Made by a program: the position numbers and the translations under genes. Of a DNA stretch of 64,000 nt, positions 44,096 through 54,039 are shown piece after piece. Source of the stretch: CADEEN01 sp963751775 (GTDB lineage: Bacteria > Pseudomonadota > Gammaproteobacteria > Burkholderiales > Burkholderiaceae_C); assembly GCA_963751775.1 (NCBI GenBank), contig CAVVVW010000013.1, positions 184,428-248,427 on the forward strand, written 5' to 3'. Each line of letters starts with the position of its first letter. Within the stretch, counting starts at the first letter, position 1. The notes under the pieces were generated by a model. It saw only the letters and a list, made by a program, of their open reading frames with translations. It was not told the origin of the DNA and made no database searches.

Positions 44096-45016
44096 ATGCG
44101 CATTGCCGTGATGGGCGCCGGCGGATTGGGCGGCTACTTCGGGGCCCGCCTGGCGCTGGGCGGGGCCGAGGTTCACTTCATCGCTCGCGGCCGGCACCTG
44201 CAGGCCATGCATGACGACGGCCTGCGCATCGACGGGCCCGAGCCCCTGCATGTCGCGCGCGTCAACGCCACCGACGACGCGCGCAGCGTCGGCCCGGTCG
44301 ATCTGGTGATGCTGTGCGTCAAGCTCTGGGACACCGAAGCCGCGCTCGAACAGATCCGGCCACTGGTCGGTGCGCAGACCGCGATCGTCTCGTTCCAGAA
44401 CGGCGTGCTGAAGGACCAGGCCCTGCGTGCCGCCTACGGCGCCGGGCCGGTGATGGGTGGCGTGGGGTACGTGGCGACGACGATCGACCGTCCGGGCATG
44501 ATCCGCCAGACCGGCCCGATGCAGCGGCTGCTGTTCGGCGAGTTCGACGGTTCGCGCTCGACGCGCGGCCAGGCCTTCTTGCAGGCCTGCCTGGCCGGCG
44601 GCATCCAGGCCGAGCTGTCCGCGGACATCGAACGCGAGATCTGGCAGAAATTCGTCTTCCTTGCCGCCCTGTCGGGCACGACGACGACGATCCGGAAGCC
44701 GATCGGCCCGATCCGCGCGAACGCACAGACGCGCGGTTTCTTGCTCGACGTGATGCGCGAGGTCGTCGCCGTCGGCCGTGCCCATGGTGTCAACGTGGCC
44801 GAGGACTACGCCGAGCAACGGCTGAAGCTGGCCGACGAGGTTGCAGCGGACATGACTTCGTCGATGCATCACGACCTCGAACGCGGCAATCCGCTCGAAG
44901 TGCGCTGGCTGGCTGGCGCGGTGGTGGAACTGGGCCGGGCCAGGAACGTACCGACGCCGCTGAACCGTGCGATCGCCGACATCCTGGCGCTGCACGCCGA
45001 AGGCCGCCCGGCATGA
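44096..45016 (+). CDS. panE: 2-dehydropantoate 2-reductase family protein
   Basis: NADPH-dependent reductase of 306 residues, probably making pantoate for CoA synthesis. Rossmann start MRIAVMGAGGLGGYFGARLA; CVKLWDTEAALEQIRPLVG, SFQNGVLKDQALRAAYG and the C-terminal domain with EREIWQKFVFLAALSGTTTT and SSMHHDLERGNPLEVRWLAG, which fits the family's substrate-binding segment. Several paralogues of this family exist in betaproteobacteria, so a different 2-oxoacid is possible. Intact. Confidence 0.85.
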   Translation: MRIAVMGAGGLGGYFGARLALGGAEVHFIARGRHLQAMHDDGLRIDGPEPLHVARVNATDDARSVGPVDLVMLCVKLWDTEAALEQIRPLVGAQTAIVSFQNGVLKDQALRAAYGAGPVMGGVGYVATTIDRPGMIRQTGPMQRLLFGEFDGSRSTRGQAFLQACLAGGIQAELSADIEREIWQKFVFLAALSGTTTTIRKPIGPIRANAQTRGFLLDVMREVVAVGRAHGVNVAEDYAEQRLKLADEVAADMTSSMHHDLERGNPLEVRWLAGAVVELGRARNVPTPLNRAIADILALHAEGRPA

Positions 45017-45074
45017 GCGCGCATCGCCGATCCAAAGCGCCCATCCCGGAGCGCACCGGGCGCAGGGTAGTCCA

Positions 45075-46184
45075 GTGACCACGCCGGGCACGCCACTACC
45101 CGCGCTGCAGTTGCGCGCGGTGCACTGCACCGCGGTCGAGGTGCCGTTGCGCCTGGTGCTGGGCACCAGCGCGGGTGCGCTGCGGGCCGCACCGCTGCTG
45201 CTGGTCGACGTGCAGACCGAGCAAGGGATCACCGGGCGCGCGTATGCCTTCTGCTACCGCCGCAGCAGCGCGCGCGCGATGGCGATCGTGCTGCGCGATG
45301 CGGCCGAGCTGGTCGCCGACGAAGCCGTGCTGCCATTGGCGATGGCGGCCAAGCTCGAGCGGCGCTTCGCGTTGACCGGCGTCACCGGCATCGTGCGCAT
45401 GGCGCTCTCGGCGCTGGACATGGCCTTGTGGGATGCGCTGGCCGTCGCCGCCGGCGTGCCGCTGGCGACCTTGCTCGGCGGCGCGCCGCGGCCGCTGGCG
45501 GCCTACAACTCGTGCGGGCTCGGGCTGATGAGTCCGGCCGCGGCCGCCGACGAGGCCGAGCGCCTGCTCGAAGGCGGCTTCCAGGCCGTCAAGCTGCGAC
45601 TGGGCCACGCCAGCCTGGCCAACGACCTGGCCATGACGCGCGCGGTGCGCCAGCGCTTGCCCGACAGCGTGCAACTGATGGTCGACTACAACCAGGCGCT
45701 GAACCTGGCCGATGCGCTCGAGCGCGGGCGCGCCCTGCAGTCCGAGGGCGTGGCGTGGCTGGAAGAGCCGATCCGCCACGACGATTACGGCGGCAACGCC
45801 GAGATCGCGCGCGCGCTCGACCTGCCGCTGCAGATCGGCGAGAACTTCAACGGCCCGCAGGCCATGCTGGCGGCGCTCGACGCCCAGGCCTGCGACCTGG
45901 TGATGCCCGACCTGGCGCGCATCGGCGGCGTCAGCGGCTGGATGCAGGCGGCCGACCTGGCTGCCGCGCGTGGCGTCCCGATCAGCTCGCACCTGATGCC
46001 CGAGGCCAGCGCGCAGGTGTTGGCCGCCTCGCCGACCTGCCACTGGCTCGAGTACGTCGATTGGGCGGACGTGCTGCTGAACGAGCCGATGCGCATCGAA
46101 AACGGCCGTACCGTGCCGACGGACCGCCCGGGCATCGGCCTGGCCTGGGACGCCGCCGCGGTGGCGCACCATCGGCTGGAGTGA
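45075..46184 (+). CDS. Enolase-superfamily enzyme (mandelate racemase/muconate lactonizing group)
   Basis: TIM-barrel enzyme of 369 residues that abstracts a proton next to a carboxylate. Base motif AVKLRLGHASLANDL (K-x-R), metal ligands in QLMVDYNQALNLADALERG (Asp), VAWLEEPIRHDDYGG (Glu) and QIGENFNGPQAMLAALD (Glu); an acid/base His lies in VPISSHLMPEASAQVL. This set fits the mandelate-racemase subgroup. The substrate is unknown; no neighbouring sugar-acid pathway is obvious. GTG 45075 is the first plausible start. Confidence 0.85.
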   Translation: MTTPGTPLPALQLRAVHCTAVEVPLRLVLGTSAGALRAAPLLLVDVQTEQGITGRAYAFCYRRSSARAMAIVLRDAAELVADEAVLPLAMAAKLERRFALTGVTGIVRMALSALDMALWDALAVAAGVPLATLLGGAPRPLAAYNSCGLGLMSPAAAADEAERLLEGGFQAVKLRLGHASLANDLAMTRAVRQRLPDSVQLMVDYNQALNLADALERGRALQSEGVAWLEEPIRHDDYGGNAEIARALDLPLQIGENFNGPQAMLAALDAQACDLVMPDLARIGGVSGWMQAADLAAARGVPISSHLMPEASAQVLAASPTCHWLEYVDWADVLLNEPMRIENGRTVPTDRPGIGLAWDAAAVAHHRLE

Positions 46185-46267
46185 GAACTCACGGCCGGCT
46201 TCATCGATCGATCCTTCAGACGGCCCCCTGGCCGCGGCCCGAAACCGCTATACGAGGCGCACACCGA

Positions 46268-47185
46268 ATGGACCCGACACCAATGCAGACCGAAGACCGG
46301 CGGCCGTACCAACCGCCGCGCAGCAACAGGCGCAGAAGCGCCGTCGTCGTCGGGGCCTACGCGTTGCTGCTCGCGCTGGCGGGCGGTGCATACCTGTGGT
46401 GGCAGAGGCCGCCAGCCCGGCACCCCGTCAAGGCGCCGTGCCGGCGCGCCGTCGCCGTGGCGGACGCAGCGAGCGAACCCGTGCCGGCCGAGCCGGTCAT
46501 CCAGCACCCGATAGACAAGCACTGCGTCGGCAGCGGCGTCGGACCGGCCCTGCCGTCGCTGGATCAGTCCGACAGCCGTCGTCGCGCGCGGCCTGACCGA
46601 ATTGCTCGGCGCCAAGATCGGTGCTCGCGATGCTGCAGACCGACGCCTTCGTGCGCCGCGTCGTCGCCACCGTCGACAACCTGGGCCGCGCCCACGCCGC
46701 GCCACGCTTGTGGCCGGTGATGCCGACGGCAGGCAAGTTCTCCGTGCGTCGGGTCGACGATGCGGACGTCATCGCGGCGGCCAACCCGGCACGTTACGCG
46801 CCGTTCGTCAGCTTCGTCGAATCGGTCGACACGCCGCGCGCGGTCGCGTTGTACGTCAGGCTGTATCCGTTGTTCCAGCAGGCCTACCAGGAGCTCGGCT
46901 ATCCGAAGGGCTACTTCAACGACCGGCTTGGTCGCGGTGATCGATCAATTGCTTGCCACGCCCGAACCGGTCGGACCGCTCGCCGTGCATCTGACCGAAG
47001 TGAAGGGCCCGATCTCATCGGACCGGCCCTGGGTCCGCTACGAGTTCGCGGATCCCGCGCTGGAGGCCCTGCCCGCGGGATCGAAGATGCTGCTGCGCAT
47101 GGGTCCGGAGAACGCGCGCCGGCTGAAGGCCAAGCTGGCCGAGCTGCGCAGCGCGATTGCCCGCGCACCGGCACGCAAGCCCTGA
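46268..47185 (+). CDS. DUF3014-type membrane-anchored protein
   Basis: Uncharacterised protein of about 305 residues. N-terminal cytoplasmic RRSAVVVGAYALLLALAGGA anchors it in the membrane; a Pro/Ala-rich linker follows, then a conserved soluble domain (MLQTDAFVRRVVATVDNLGR, PAAGKF-like segment MPTAGKFSVRRVDDADVIAA, RYAPFVSFVESVDTPRAVAL, YPLFQQAYQELGYPKGYFND). Two or three compensating frame changes occur (46500-46625, near 46925). I recognise the domain as DUF3014 but its role is not known. Confidence 0.72.
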
Positions 47186-47305
47186 CGCGCCAGGGACGCA
47201 CAATTGCCGCTTTGCCATCGCGCCCGGACCTTCAAGCCGCGAAGTCGCTTCGCTGCGGACCGACGGCGTGCTCAACACCGAACCCGCCATCGAAGGAAAT
47301 CTGAA

Positions 47306-48130
47306 ATGACCGACCGCTATGCCGTCATCGGCAACCCGATCAGCCAGTCCAAGTCGCCGCTGATCCACGGCAGCTTCGCCCAGGCCACCGGGCAGGACTT
47401 GACCTACGGCACCATCGAAGGGCCGCTGGATGGCTTTGCCGCTGCCGTGCGCGCCTTCCGCGACAGCGGCGGGCGCGGCATGAACGTCACCGCGCCGTTC
47501 AAGCTGCAGGCCTTCGAGCTGGCCGACGAATGCAGCGAGCGTGCGCGACTGGCCGGCGCGGCCAACGCGCTGAAGTTCGAATCGGACGGCCGCATCCTGG
47601 CCGAGAATTTCGACGGCATCGGCCTGGTCAACGACATCGTGCGCAACCAGCGCATGCCGATCAAAGGCAAGCGCGTGCTGATGCTCGGCGCCGGCGGTGC
47701 GGTGCGCGGTGCGCTACTGCCCTTCCTGGCCGAACACCCGGCCGAGCTGGTGCTGGCCAATCGCCATGCCGACAAGGCCGAGCAGCTCGCGGCGCAGCTC
47801 GCCGCGCACGGCACGGTGCGTGGCGGAAGTTACGCCGACATCGGCAGCGCCCGCTTCGACATCGTCGTCAACGCGACCTCGGCCAGCCTGCGCGCGGAAC
47901 TGCCGCCGGTACCGCCAGGCGTGTTCTCGCCCGACGGCCTGGCCTACGAACTGGCCTACGGCAAGGGCCTCACGCCCTTCCTGCGCCTGGCGCGCGACGC
48001 CGGCGTGAAACGCCTGGCCGACGGCGTCGGCATGCTGGTCGAGCAGGCGGCCGAGGGCTTTCTCTGGTGGCGCGGCGTGCGGCCGGATACGCACGCCGTG
48101 ATCGAGAAGATGACGATCCCGTTGCAGTGA
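47306..48130 (+). CDS. aroE: Shikimate dehydrogenase
   Basis: NADPH-dependent reduction of dehydroshikimate in aromatic amino acid synthesis, 274 residues. Substrate-site motifs: NPISQSKSPLIHGSFAQATG and catalytic Lys in GMNVTAPFKLQAFELADEC; Asp in ILAENFDGIGLVNDI; NADP fold VLMLGAGGAVRGALLPFLA. AAGGAA lies 8 bases before ATG 47306. The frame is intact. The next gene follows after 7 bases. Confidence 0.95.
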   Translation: MTDRYAVIGNPISQSKSPLIHGSFAQATGQDLTYGTIEGPLDGFAAAVRAFRDSGGRGMNVTAPFKLQAFELADECSERARLAGAANALKFESDGRILAENFDGIGLVNDIVRNQRMPIKGKRVLMLGAGGAVRGALLPFLAEHPAELVLANRHADKAEQLAAQLAAHGTVRGGSYADIGSARFDIVVNATSASLRAELPPVPPGVFSPDGLAYELAYGKGLTPFLRLARDAGVKRLADGVGMLVEQAAEGFLWWRGVRPDTHAVIEKMTIPLQ

Positions 48131-48137
48131 GCCGGCG

Positions 48138-49187
48138 ATGGGCAAGACCCGCATCGCCGTCGCAGGCGCCGGCTACATCGGCCTGGCGCACATCGGCGTG
48201 GCGCGCGCGAGCGAGCGCTGTGAGCTGACGGCCATCGTCGACCCCTCGCCCGCGGCGCGGGCCCATGCCGAGGCCGCCGGTGTGCCGCTGTATCCCTCGC
48301 TGGCCGAGCTGTTGCGCAAGGACCGGCCGGACGGCGTGGTCCTGGCCACGCCAAACCAGCTGCACCTGCCGCACGCGCTCGAGTGCATCGCGGCCGGCAT
48401 GCCGATACTGCTCGAAAAGCCGATCGCGCCGACGGTCGCCGAGGCCCGGCGCGTGGTCGAATGCCGCCGAGCACGCCGGCGCCAAGAATCCTCATCGGCC
48501 ACCACCGCGCACACAGCCCGATCATGGCCAAGGCGCGCGCGGTGGTCGCTTCGGGTGTGCTCGGCCGGCTGGTCGCGGTGACGGGCAGCGCGATGTTCTT
48601 CAAGCCCGACCACTACTACGCCGACGCGCCGTGGCGGCGCGAGCCGGGCGGCGGGCCGATCCTGCTGAACATGATCCACGAAGTGCACAACCTGCGCATG
48701 CTGTGCGGCGAGATCGTCGCCGTGCAGGCCTTCTCTTCGCACGCCACACGCGGTTTCGCCGTCGAGGACACGGTGAGCATCAACCTGCGCTTTGCCAATG
48801 GTGCGCTCGGCAGCTTCATGCTCAGCGACACCACCGCCTGTGCCCGCAGCTGGGAACAGACCTCGCAGGAGAACAAGGCCTACCCGAGCTACGACGACGA
48901 GGACTGCTACGTCATCGCCGGCACCAACGGCAGCCTGTCGGTGCCGACCATGCGTCTGAAGACCTACCCGCGGCCCGAGGACCGCTCGTGGTGGAAGCCG
49001 TTCGAGGTCGGCGTGGTCGGCATGGTCCGCGACGACCCGCTCAAGCACCAGATCGAGCATTTCGGCGCGGTCATCCGCGGTGAAGCCGAGCCGCTGGTCA
49101 GTGCGCGTGATGGCCTGGCCAACCTGCGCGTCACCGAAGCCATCGCCGCCGCCGCCCGCGCCGGCGGCACCGATCGAACTGGATTGA
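48138..49187 (+). CDS. Gfo/Idh/MocA-family oxidoreductase
   Basis: NAD(P)-dependent dehydrogenase of about 348 residues, probably acting on a sugar or inositol-like substrate. Rossmann start TRIAVAGAGYIGLAHIGVAR, the EKP motif in AGMPILLEKPIAPTVAEAR, and the C-terminal domain with GGPILLNMIHEVHNLRMLCG, which holds the family's DxxxH-like region (here IHEVHN). Three +1 errors (about 48463, 48485 and 49172) restore a single frame and a natural end AGGTIELD at TGA 49185. Substrate not identifiable. Confidence 0.86.
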
Positions 49188-49211
49188 GCCGGGAAGAGCT
49201 GCGCGGGCAGG

Positions 49212-49886
49212 CTACAAGCCGCGCTCGCGGGCAAACGCCTGCAGCGCCGGCAGCAACGGGCCGAGCTGATCGGCCACCGCGTCGCGTACGGTATCGACCA
49301 TGACTTGCGTGCTGCGTTCGATCTCGACATTGAGCAGGTCGCCGACGCGCTTGGCGGCAAACGTCGTCATGCGCAGCGTCTCCGGGATCAGCCAGACCTC
49401 GAAGCCGCCGGAGCCGCCGGTTTCGCGTTCGGCCTCGGCGACGGTCAGGCTCGCGCCATCGAGCGCGATGTAGCCCTTGGCGAAGACGTAGCGCATCCAC
49501 GGCGCCGGCACGGCAAGGCGCAGCACATGGTTGTTCTCCGGCCGCCGCACCTCGGTCACCCGCGCCGCGAAGTCGACATGGCCCGACAGCGGGTGGCCGC
49601 CGATCTCGGCACCGTCGCGCGCCGCACGCTCGACATTGACGCGGCTGCCGACGGCGCCGTGACCGAGCGTCGTCAGCATCAGGGTCTGCTGCATGACGTC
49701 GAACTCGGCCGCGTCGTCGCCATGCAAGGCGGTGACGGTCAGGCAGACGCCATCGACGGCAACGCTGGCACCGACCACCAGGCCGGCGGCAAACCCGCTC
49801 GGCAACGCCAGGCGCAGGCTGCGCAGCCCGCTGCGGTCGGTCACCCGCGCGATGCGGGCGACGCCTTGAACGATGCCGGTGAACAT
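49212..49886 (-). CDS. ribE: Riboflavin synthase alpha subunit
   Basis: Converts two 6,7-dimethyl-8-ribityllumazines to riboflavin, 224 residues with two lumazine-binding barrels. The N-terminal barrel begins MFTGIVQGVARIARVTDRSG and contains VAVDGVCLTVTAL; the second contains GGHPLSGHVDFAARVTEVRR and GYIALDGASLTVAEAERETG. The frame is intact. It is not next to other rib genes in this window, and no FMN riboswitch is seen upstream. Confidence 0.94.
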   Translation of the reverse strand: MFTGIVQGVARIARVTDRSGLRSLRLALPSGFAAGLVVGASVAVDGVCLTVTALHGDDAAEFDVMQQTLMLTTLGHGAVGSRVNVERAARDGAEIGGHPLSGHVDFAARVTEVRRPENNHVLRLAVPAPWMRYVFAKGYIALDGASLTVAEAERETGGSGGFEVWLIPETLRMTTFAAKRVGDLLNVEIERSTQVMVDTVRDAVADQLGPLLPALQAFARERGL

Positions 49887-49914
49887 GCGGGCACTTTACC
49901 GTGTCCAATCAGCG

Positions 49915-49993
49915 CCTCGAGCCAGCGCCGGGCCGCCCCAAGCGGCTCGAGCTCCCCTCGGGGGATGCGAGCGCAGCGAGCCAGGGGCCGTCA
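49915..49993. repeat. Intergenic repeat family member (copy 2)
   Basis: Between ribE and amtB lies GGGCCGCCCCAAGCGGC, GAGCTCCCCTCGGGGG, GCGAGCGCAGCGAGCC. The block order is shared with the reverse complement of 33301-33390. A weaker partial copy (CTGCCCCCAAACTCACT) occurs at 29968-29984 between the RND genes. Confidence 0.5.
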
Positions 49994-49995
49994 AC

Positions 49996-51198
49996 TTACC
50001 AATTGACCTCGCGCTCCGGCGTCGCGCCGATCTTGTGGATCGACAGGTCGGCGCCCTCGTATTCCTCTTCCGCCGTGAGGCGCAAGCCCATCGTCTGGCG
50101 CAGCACGCCATAGACCACGAAGCCACCGGCCAGCGCCCAGCCGACGCCGACCGCGGTACCGACAAGCTGCGCAACGAAGCTCACGCCGCCGATGCCGCCC
50201 AGCGCCTGCGCGCCGAAGATGCCGCAGGCGATGCCGCCCCAGGCGCCGCACAGGCCGTGCAGCGGCCAGACGCCGAGCACGTCGTCGATCTTCCATTTGT
50301 TCTGCGCCCGCGTGAACAGCGAGACGAAGATCACGCCGGCCACGCCGCCGGTGACCAGCGCGCCCAGCGGGTGCATCACGTCCGAACCCGCGCACACGGC
50401 CACCAGGCCCGCCAGCGGCCCGTTGTGCACGAAGCCGGGGTCGTTGCGACCCATCACCGTGGCCGCCAGCGTGCCGCCGCACATGGCCATCAGCGAGTTC
50501 ACCGCCACCAGGCCGGAAATCTTGTCGATGGTCTGCGCGCTCATCACGTTGAAGCCGAACCAGCCGACCGACAACACCCAGGCGCCCAGGGCCAGGAACG
50601 GGATGCTCGACGGCGGATGGGCGCTGATGCCGCCGTCCTTGCGATAGCGGTTGGCCCGCGCGCCGAGCAGCAGCACGGCGGTCAGGCCGATCCAGCCGCC
50701 GACGGCGTGGACCACGACGCTGCCGGCAAAGTCGTGGAACTCGGCACCGGCGAGGGCCTTGATCCAGCCCTGCAGCCCGTAGCGCCCGCCCCAGACCGCA
50801 CCCTCGAAGAGCGGGTAGACCAGGCCGACCAGCACCGCCGTGGCGACCAATTGCGGGCCGAATCGCGCGCGCTCGGCGATGCCGCCCGAGACGATGGCGG
50901 GAATGGCCGCGGCGAAGGTGAGCAGGAAGAAGAACTTGACCAGTTCGTAGCCGTTCTTCGCCGCCAGCGACTCGGCGCCGGTGAAGAACGCCACGCCATA
51001 GGCCACCGTGTAGCCGACCAGGAAGTAGGCCAGCGTGGAAACCGAAAAGTCGACCAGGATCTTGACCAGCGCATTGACCTGGTTCTTCTTGCGCACGGTG
51101 CCGAGTTCGAGGAACGCGAAGCCGGAGTGCATGGCCAGGACCATGATCGCGCCGAGCAGAATGAACAGGGCGTCGGTGCCCTGTTTGACTTGATCCAT
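49996..51198 (-). CDS. amtB: Ammonium transporter
   Basis: Inner-membrane ammonium channel, 400 residues with about eleven helices. Start MDQVKQGTDALFILLGAIMV; pore and signature segments are MHSGFAFLELGTVRKKNQVN, EFHDFAGSVVVHAVGGWIGL with one pore His, and VLGVWPLHGLCGAWGGIACG with the second. The tail EEEYEGADLSIHKIGATPER is the usual C terminus that contacts a PII protein. No glnK gene is adjacent, which is unusual. The frame is intact. Confidence 0.94.
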   Translation of the reverse strand: MDQVKQGTDALFILLGAIMVLAMHSGFAFLELGTVRKKNQVNALVKILVDFSVSTLAYFLVGYTVAYGVAFFTGAESLAAKNGYELVKFFFLLTFAAAIPAIVSGGIAERARFGPQLVATAVLVGLVYPLFEGAVWGGRYGLQGWIKALAGAEFHDFAGSVVVHAVGGWIGLTAVLLLGARANRYRKDGGISAHPPSSIPFLALGAWVLSVGWFGFNVMSAQTIDKISGLVAVNSLMAMCGGTLAATVMGRNDPGFVHNGPLAGLVAVCAGSDVMHPLGALVTGGVAGVIFVSLFTRAQNKWKIDDVLGVWPLHGLCGAWGGIACGIFGAQALGGIGGVSFVAQLVGTAVGVGWALAGGFVVYGVLRQTMGLRLTAEEEYEGADLSIHKIGATPEREVNW

Positions 51199-51302
51199 GA
51201 GATCGCTCCACCGGTCTGCGGTTGCCCGGCCGGCGGCGAGTCTATCCCGGTGCGTTGCGCACCAGCACGGCACACCGGCCGCCAGCCGCTACGCTACGCA
51301 CC

Positions 51303-52431
51303 GTGGAACCGTTCAAGAACCTGCTCAACCCGGCACTCGTGCGCAAGGCCGGCGCGCGGCTGCAGGCGGCGTGGCCGGCGTTCGACAAGGCCGCATTCCT
51401 GCGCCACGCCAACCGCGGCCTCGAAGCGCTCGAGCTGAAGGCGCGCGCGATGCAGATCGCCGATGCGCTCGAAGCCACGCTGCCGGCGCCGTTCGACCAG
51501 GCCTGCAATGTCATCGAGGCGGCGCTGGCCCCGGCCTCGGAACCCGGCCAGCCGCCGCCCGGCGACAGCGACGGCCTGCATGGCTGGATCGTCTGGCCGC
51601 TGGGTGAATTCGTCGCCCGCCGCGGCCTGGCCGAGCCCGAGCGCGCCCTGGCTGCCCTGCATGCGCTGACGCAGCGCCTGACGGCCGAGTTTGCGATCCG
51701 GCCCTTGATCGTCGCGCACCCGGCGCTGGTCTTCGCGACGCTGCAGCGCTGGGCGCGCGACCCGAGCGCGCATGTGCGCCGCCTGGTCAGCGAAGGCAGC
51801 CGCCCGCGCCTGCCATGGGGCCTGCGGCTGCAGGCGCTGGTGGCCGACCCGACGCCCACGCTGCCGCTGCTGGCCGCACTGCAGGACGACCCCAGCGACT
51901 ACGTTCGCCGCAGCGTCGCCAACCACCTGAACGACATCGCCAAGGACCATCCGCAGCATCGTCGTGCAATGGGTGCGCCAGCACCTGCCGGGCGCCGGCC
52001 GCGAGCGCCGCGCCTTGCTCAAGCACGCCAGCCGCACGCTGATCAAGCACGGCCACGCCGAAATGCTGGCGCTGTGGGGCACGGCGGCGCGTTTCGAGGG
52101 CAGCGCACGGCTGCGGCTGGCGCCGCGGCGCGTCGTCGTCGGCGACAGCCTCGCAGTTGAGCCTGAGACCTGCGTGCGGGCGGCTCAGGCCCGCAGGCCC
52201 TGCTGATCGACTACGCCGTGCACCATGTGCTGGCCAACGGCGGCACCAGCGCCAAGATCTTCAAGGGCTGGACCGTGACGTTGGCGCCGGGCGAGACGCG
52301 CAACCTGACGAAGACGCACTCGCATGCGTGCCGTCACGACGCGGCGCTACCGTGCCGGCCGCCATGCCGTCGACGTGCGCATCAACGGCCAGGTGGTGGC
52401 CGAGGCGGCGTTCTCACTGGCGCTCGAGTAA
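51303..52431 (+). CDS. AlkD-like DNA alkylation repair protein
   Basis: HEAT-repeat DNA glycosylase family, about 375 residues, predicted to remove alkylated bases. Characteristic helices: EPFKNLLNPALVRKAGARLQ, DPSAHVRRLVSEGSRPRLPW, DDPSDYVRRSVANHLNDIAK, LKHASRTLIKHGHAEMLALW. The second half adds a beta-rich region (LLIDYAVHHVLANGGTSAKI, FKGWTVTLAPGETRNLTKTH) found in this subfamily. A +1 error near 51960 and another change near 52155 are treated as errors. Start GTG 51303. Confidence 0.87.
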
Positions 52432-52767
52432 GGCGCGCCAGCGCTCGGCGTCGAAGCCGACGCTGATGCGGCCATCGGGCCACTCGACCACCGGCCGCTT
52501 GATCACGCTGGGCTGCGCGCGCATCAGCGCGCAGGCGCTGGCGGCATCGACGACCGCCTGCTGCGTCGCCGTGTCGAGCCTGCGCCACATCGTGCCGCGG
52601 CGATTGAGCAGCGCTTCCCAACCGACGGCCGCGATCCAGGCATCGAGCTGCGCCGCCGGCACGCCGGCCTTCTTGAAGTCGTGGAATTCGTGCACGACCT
52701 TGTGCTCGGCCAGCCAGGCCCGGGCACGCTTGACGGTGTCGCAGTTCGATATGCCGTACAGCACCAT
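52414..52767 (-). CDS. ArsC/Spx-family reductase-like protein (YffB type)
   Basis: Thioredoxin-fold protein of 117 residues. The N terminus MVLYGISNCDTVKRARAWLA has a single Cys in SNCDTVK where ArsC-type proteins carry the active Cys. The C-terminal QPSVIKRPVVEWPDGRISVG matches the family. It is probably glutathione-dependent; arsenate specificity is unlikely without ars genes. The start ATG shares one base with the stop of the preceding lipoprotein gene. The 3' end overlaps the convergent repair gene by 18 bases. Confidence 0.88.
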   Translation of the reverse strand: MVLYGISNCDTVKRARAWLAEHKVVHEFHDFKKAGVPAAQLDAWIAAVGWEALLNRRGTMWRRLDTATQQAVVDAASACALMRAQPSVIKRPVVEWPDGRISVGFDAERWRALLERQ

Positions 52768-53270
52768 CACATGCTTTCCTGCCGCCGGTCGTCGCACATC
52801 GGGTCGGTGTCGTAGCTGGCCTCGCGCACGCGGCCATCGACGAACCAGACCACGAACCAGCGGCAGAACACCGACTCGAAGCGGTAATACCAGACCTCGC
52901 CGACCCCGCGCCAGCCGACGCGCGTCTCGGACGGGCGGCCGAGTTCGCCCGCACGTCGGCCTGCGCCGCGCCGATCGCCAGCGCATCGAAGCGGGCTTCG
53001 GTCAGCACCTGCTCCCAGCGGCTGACGCGGCCGGACAGCGTCGATCTCGACCATGTAGGTGTGCTTGCCCATCGGCCCGCGCGCGTACTCGACCTTGCTG
53101 CCGCCGCCGGCCAGCGGATAGCGGCCGGTGGGCGGGCCCATGTGCGCCAGCACGTCCGCTTCGGGCTGGCCCGGGCGCAGCGCACCGGGGCCGTAATCGG
53201 CGCAGCCCACCAGGGCCGCGAGGAGCAGGCAGGTCAGGCTACGCGCGCTCGATCCTCGCGTAGGCCGCAT
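52767..53270 (-). CDS. BamE/SmpA-like outer-membrane lipoprotein
   Basis: Small lipoprotein with signal SSARSLTCLLLAALVGC; the Cys would be lipidated. The mature start ADYGPGALRPGQPEADVLAH, MGPPTGRYPLAGGGSKVEYA resembles the BamE/SmpA two-layer fold. Near 53040 the frame changes (VEIDTLSGRVSRWEQVLTEA in another frame), then RVGWRGVGEVWYYRFESVFC follows. Start ATG 53270 is preferred over 53288 to shorten the overlap with folE2. Its role is unknown; it is not necessarily BamE itself. Confidence 0.72.
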   Translation of the reverse strand: MRPTRGSSARSLTCLLLAALVGCADYGPGALRPGQPEADVLAHMGPPTGRYPLAGGGSKVEYARGPMGKHTYMVEIDAVRPRQPLGAGADRSPLRCAGDRRGAGRRAGELGRPSETRVGWRGVGEVWYYRFESVFCRWFVVWFVDGRVREASYDTDPMCDDRRQESM

Positions 53271-54039
53271 GGTTGTGAATCGACTCATGGTTCTCGACCT
53301 CCACGCAGTAGCGGCCGATGCGCAGGTCGGCGTTCAAGGCCAGCGCCACGTCGCGCACCAGGTCTTCGACGAACTTCGGGTTTTCGTAGGCCCGCTCGGT
53401 GATCCATTTCTCGTCCGGTCGCTTGAGCAAGGCCCAGACCTCGCTCGAGGCGTTGGCTTCGGCAAAGCGCACCAGTTCATGCCACTCGACCGGTGCCTGG
53501 ATCTCGGCACGGATCGTCACCGTCGAGCGCTGGTTGTGCGCACCGTAGTCGGAAATCTCCTTCGAGCAAGGACACAGGCTCTTGACGGGCACCGCCACCT
53601 CGGCCCAGACCGCCGTGATGCCGGCGCGCGCCTCGGCTATCCAGCGCCCCTGATAGTCGAGCAAGCTGTATACGCCCGAGACCGGCGCACGCTTGCCGAG
53701 GAAGAACGAAAACCGTGCCTCGATGCGACCTTCGGCCGCACCCAGGCGTTCGAGCATCGCGGCCAGGCGCTCGCGCAGCAGCGCGGCGTCCAGCGGCGCA
53801 TTCAAGGCCGCCAGGTCGTTCAGGCAGGCGACGAAGCGCGACATGTGGGTGCCCTTCTTCTCGGCGGGCAGCGCCACGTCCAGGTCCCACAGCGCCGCCG
53901 TCGCCTGCACGGCACCGGCCACGCGCAGCTGCAGCGGGTAGCGCAGGTCCTTGATGCCGACGCGCTGGATCGCGAGGTGGCGTTCGTCGCGCTCGCTTTG
54001 CGTGTCGGGAATGTGCAGGGACTGGGTCGGGTGGGTCAT
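53239..54039 (-). CDS. folE2: GTP cyclohydrolase FolE2
   Basis: Makes 7,8-dihydroneopterin triphosphate from GTP, the entry to folate (and queuosine-type) pathways. FolE2 is the metal-flexible, zinc-independent alternative to FolE. 266 residues; the conserved Cys and following His lie in VKSLCPCSKEISDYGAHNQR. N terminus MTHPTQSLHIPDTQSERDER. Intact. FolE2 genes often serve during zinc limitation, but no Zur site is obvious here. ATG 54051 is an alternative start. The end overlaps the lipoprotein gene by about 32 bases. Confidence 0.94.
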   Translation of the reverse strand: MTHPTQSLHIPDTQSERDERHLAIQRVGIKDLRYPLQLRVAGAVQATAALWDLDVALPAEKKGTHMSRFVACLNDLAALNAPLDAALLRERLAAMLERLGAAEGRIEARFSFFLGKRAPVSGVYSLLDYQGRWIAEARAGITAVWAEVAVPVKSLCPCSKEISDYGAHNQRSTVTIRAEIQAPVEWHELVRFAEANASSEVWALLKRPDEKWITERAYENPKFVEDLVRDVALALNADLRIGRYCVEVENHESIHNHAAYARIERA

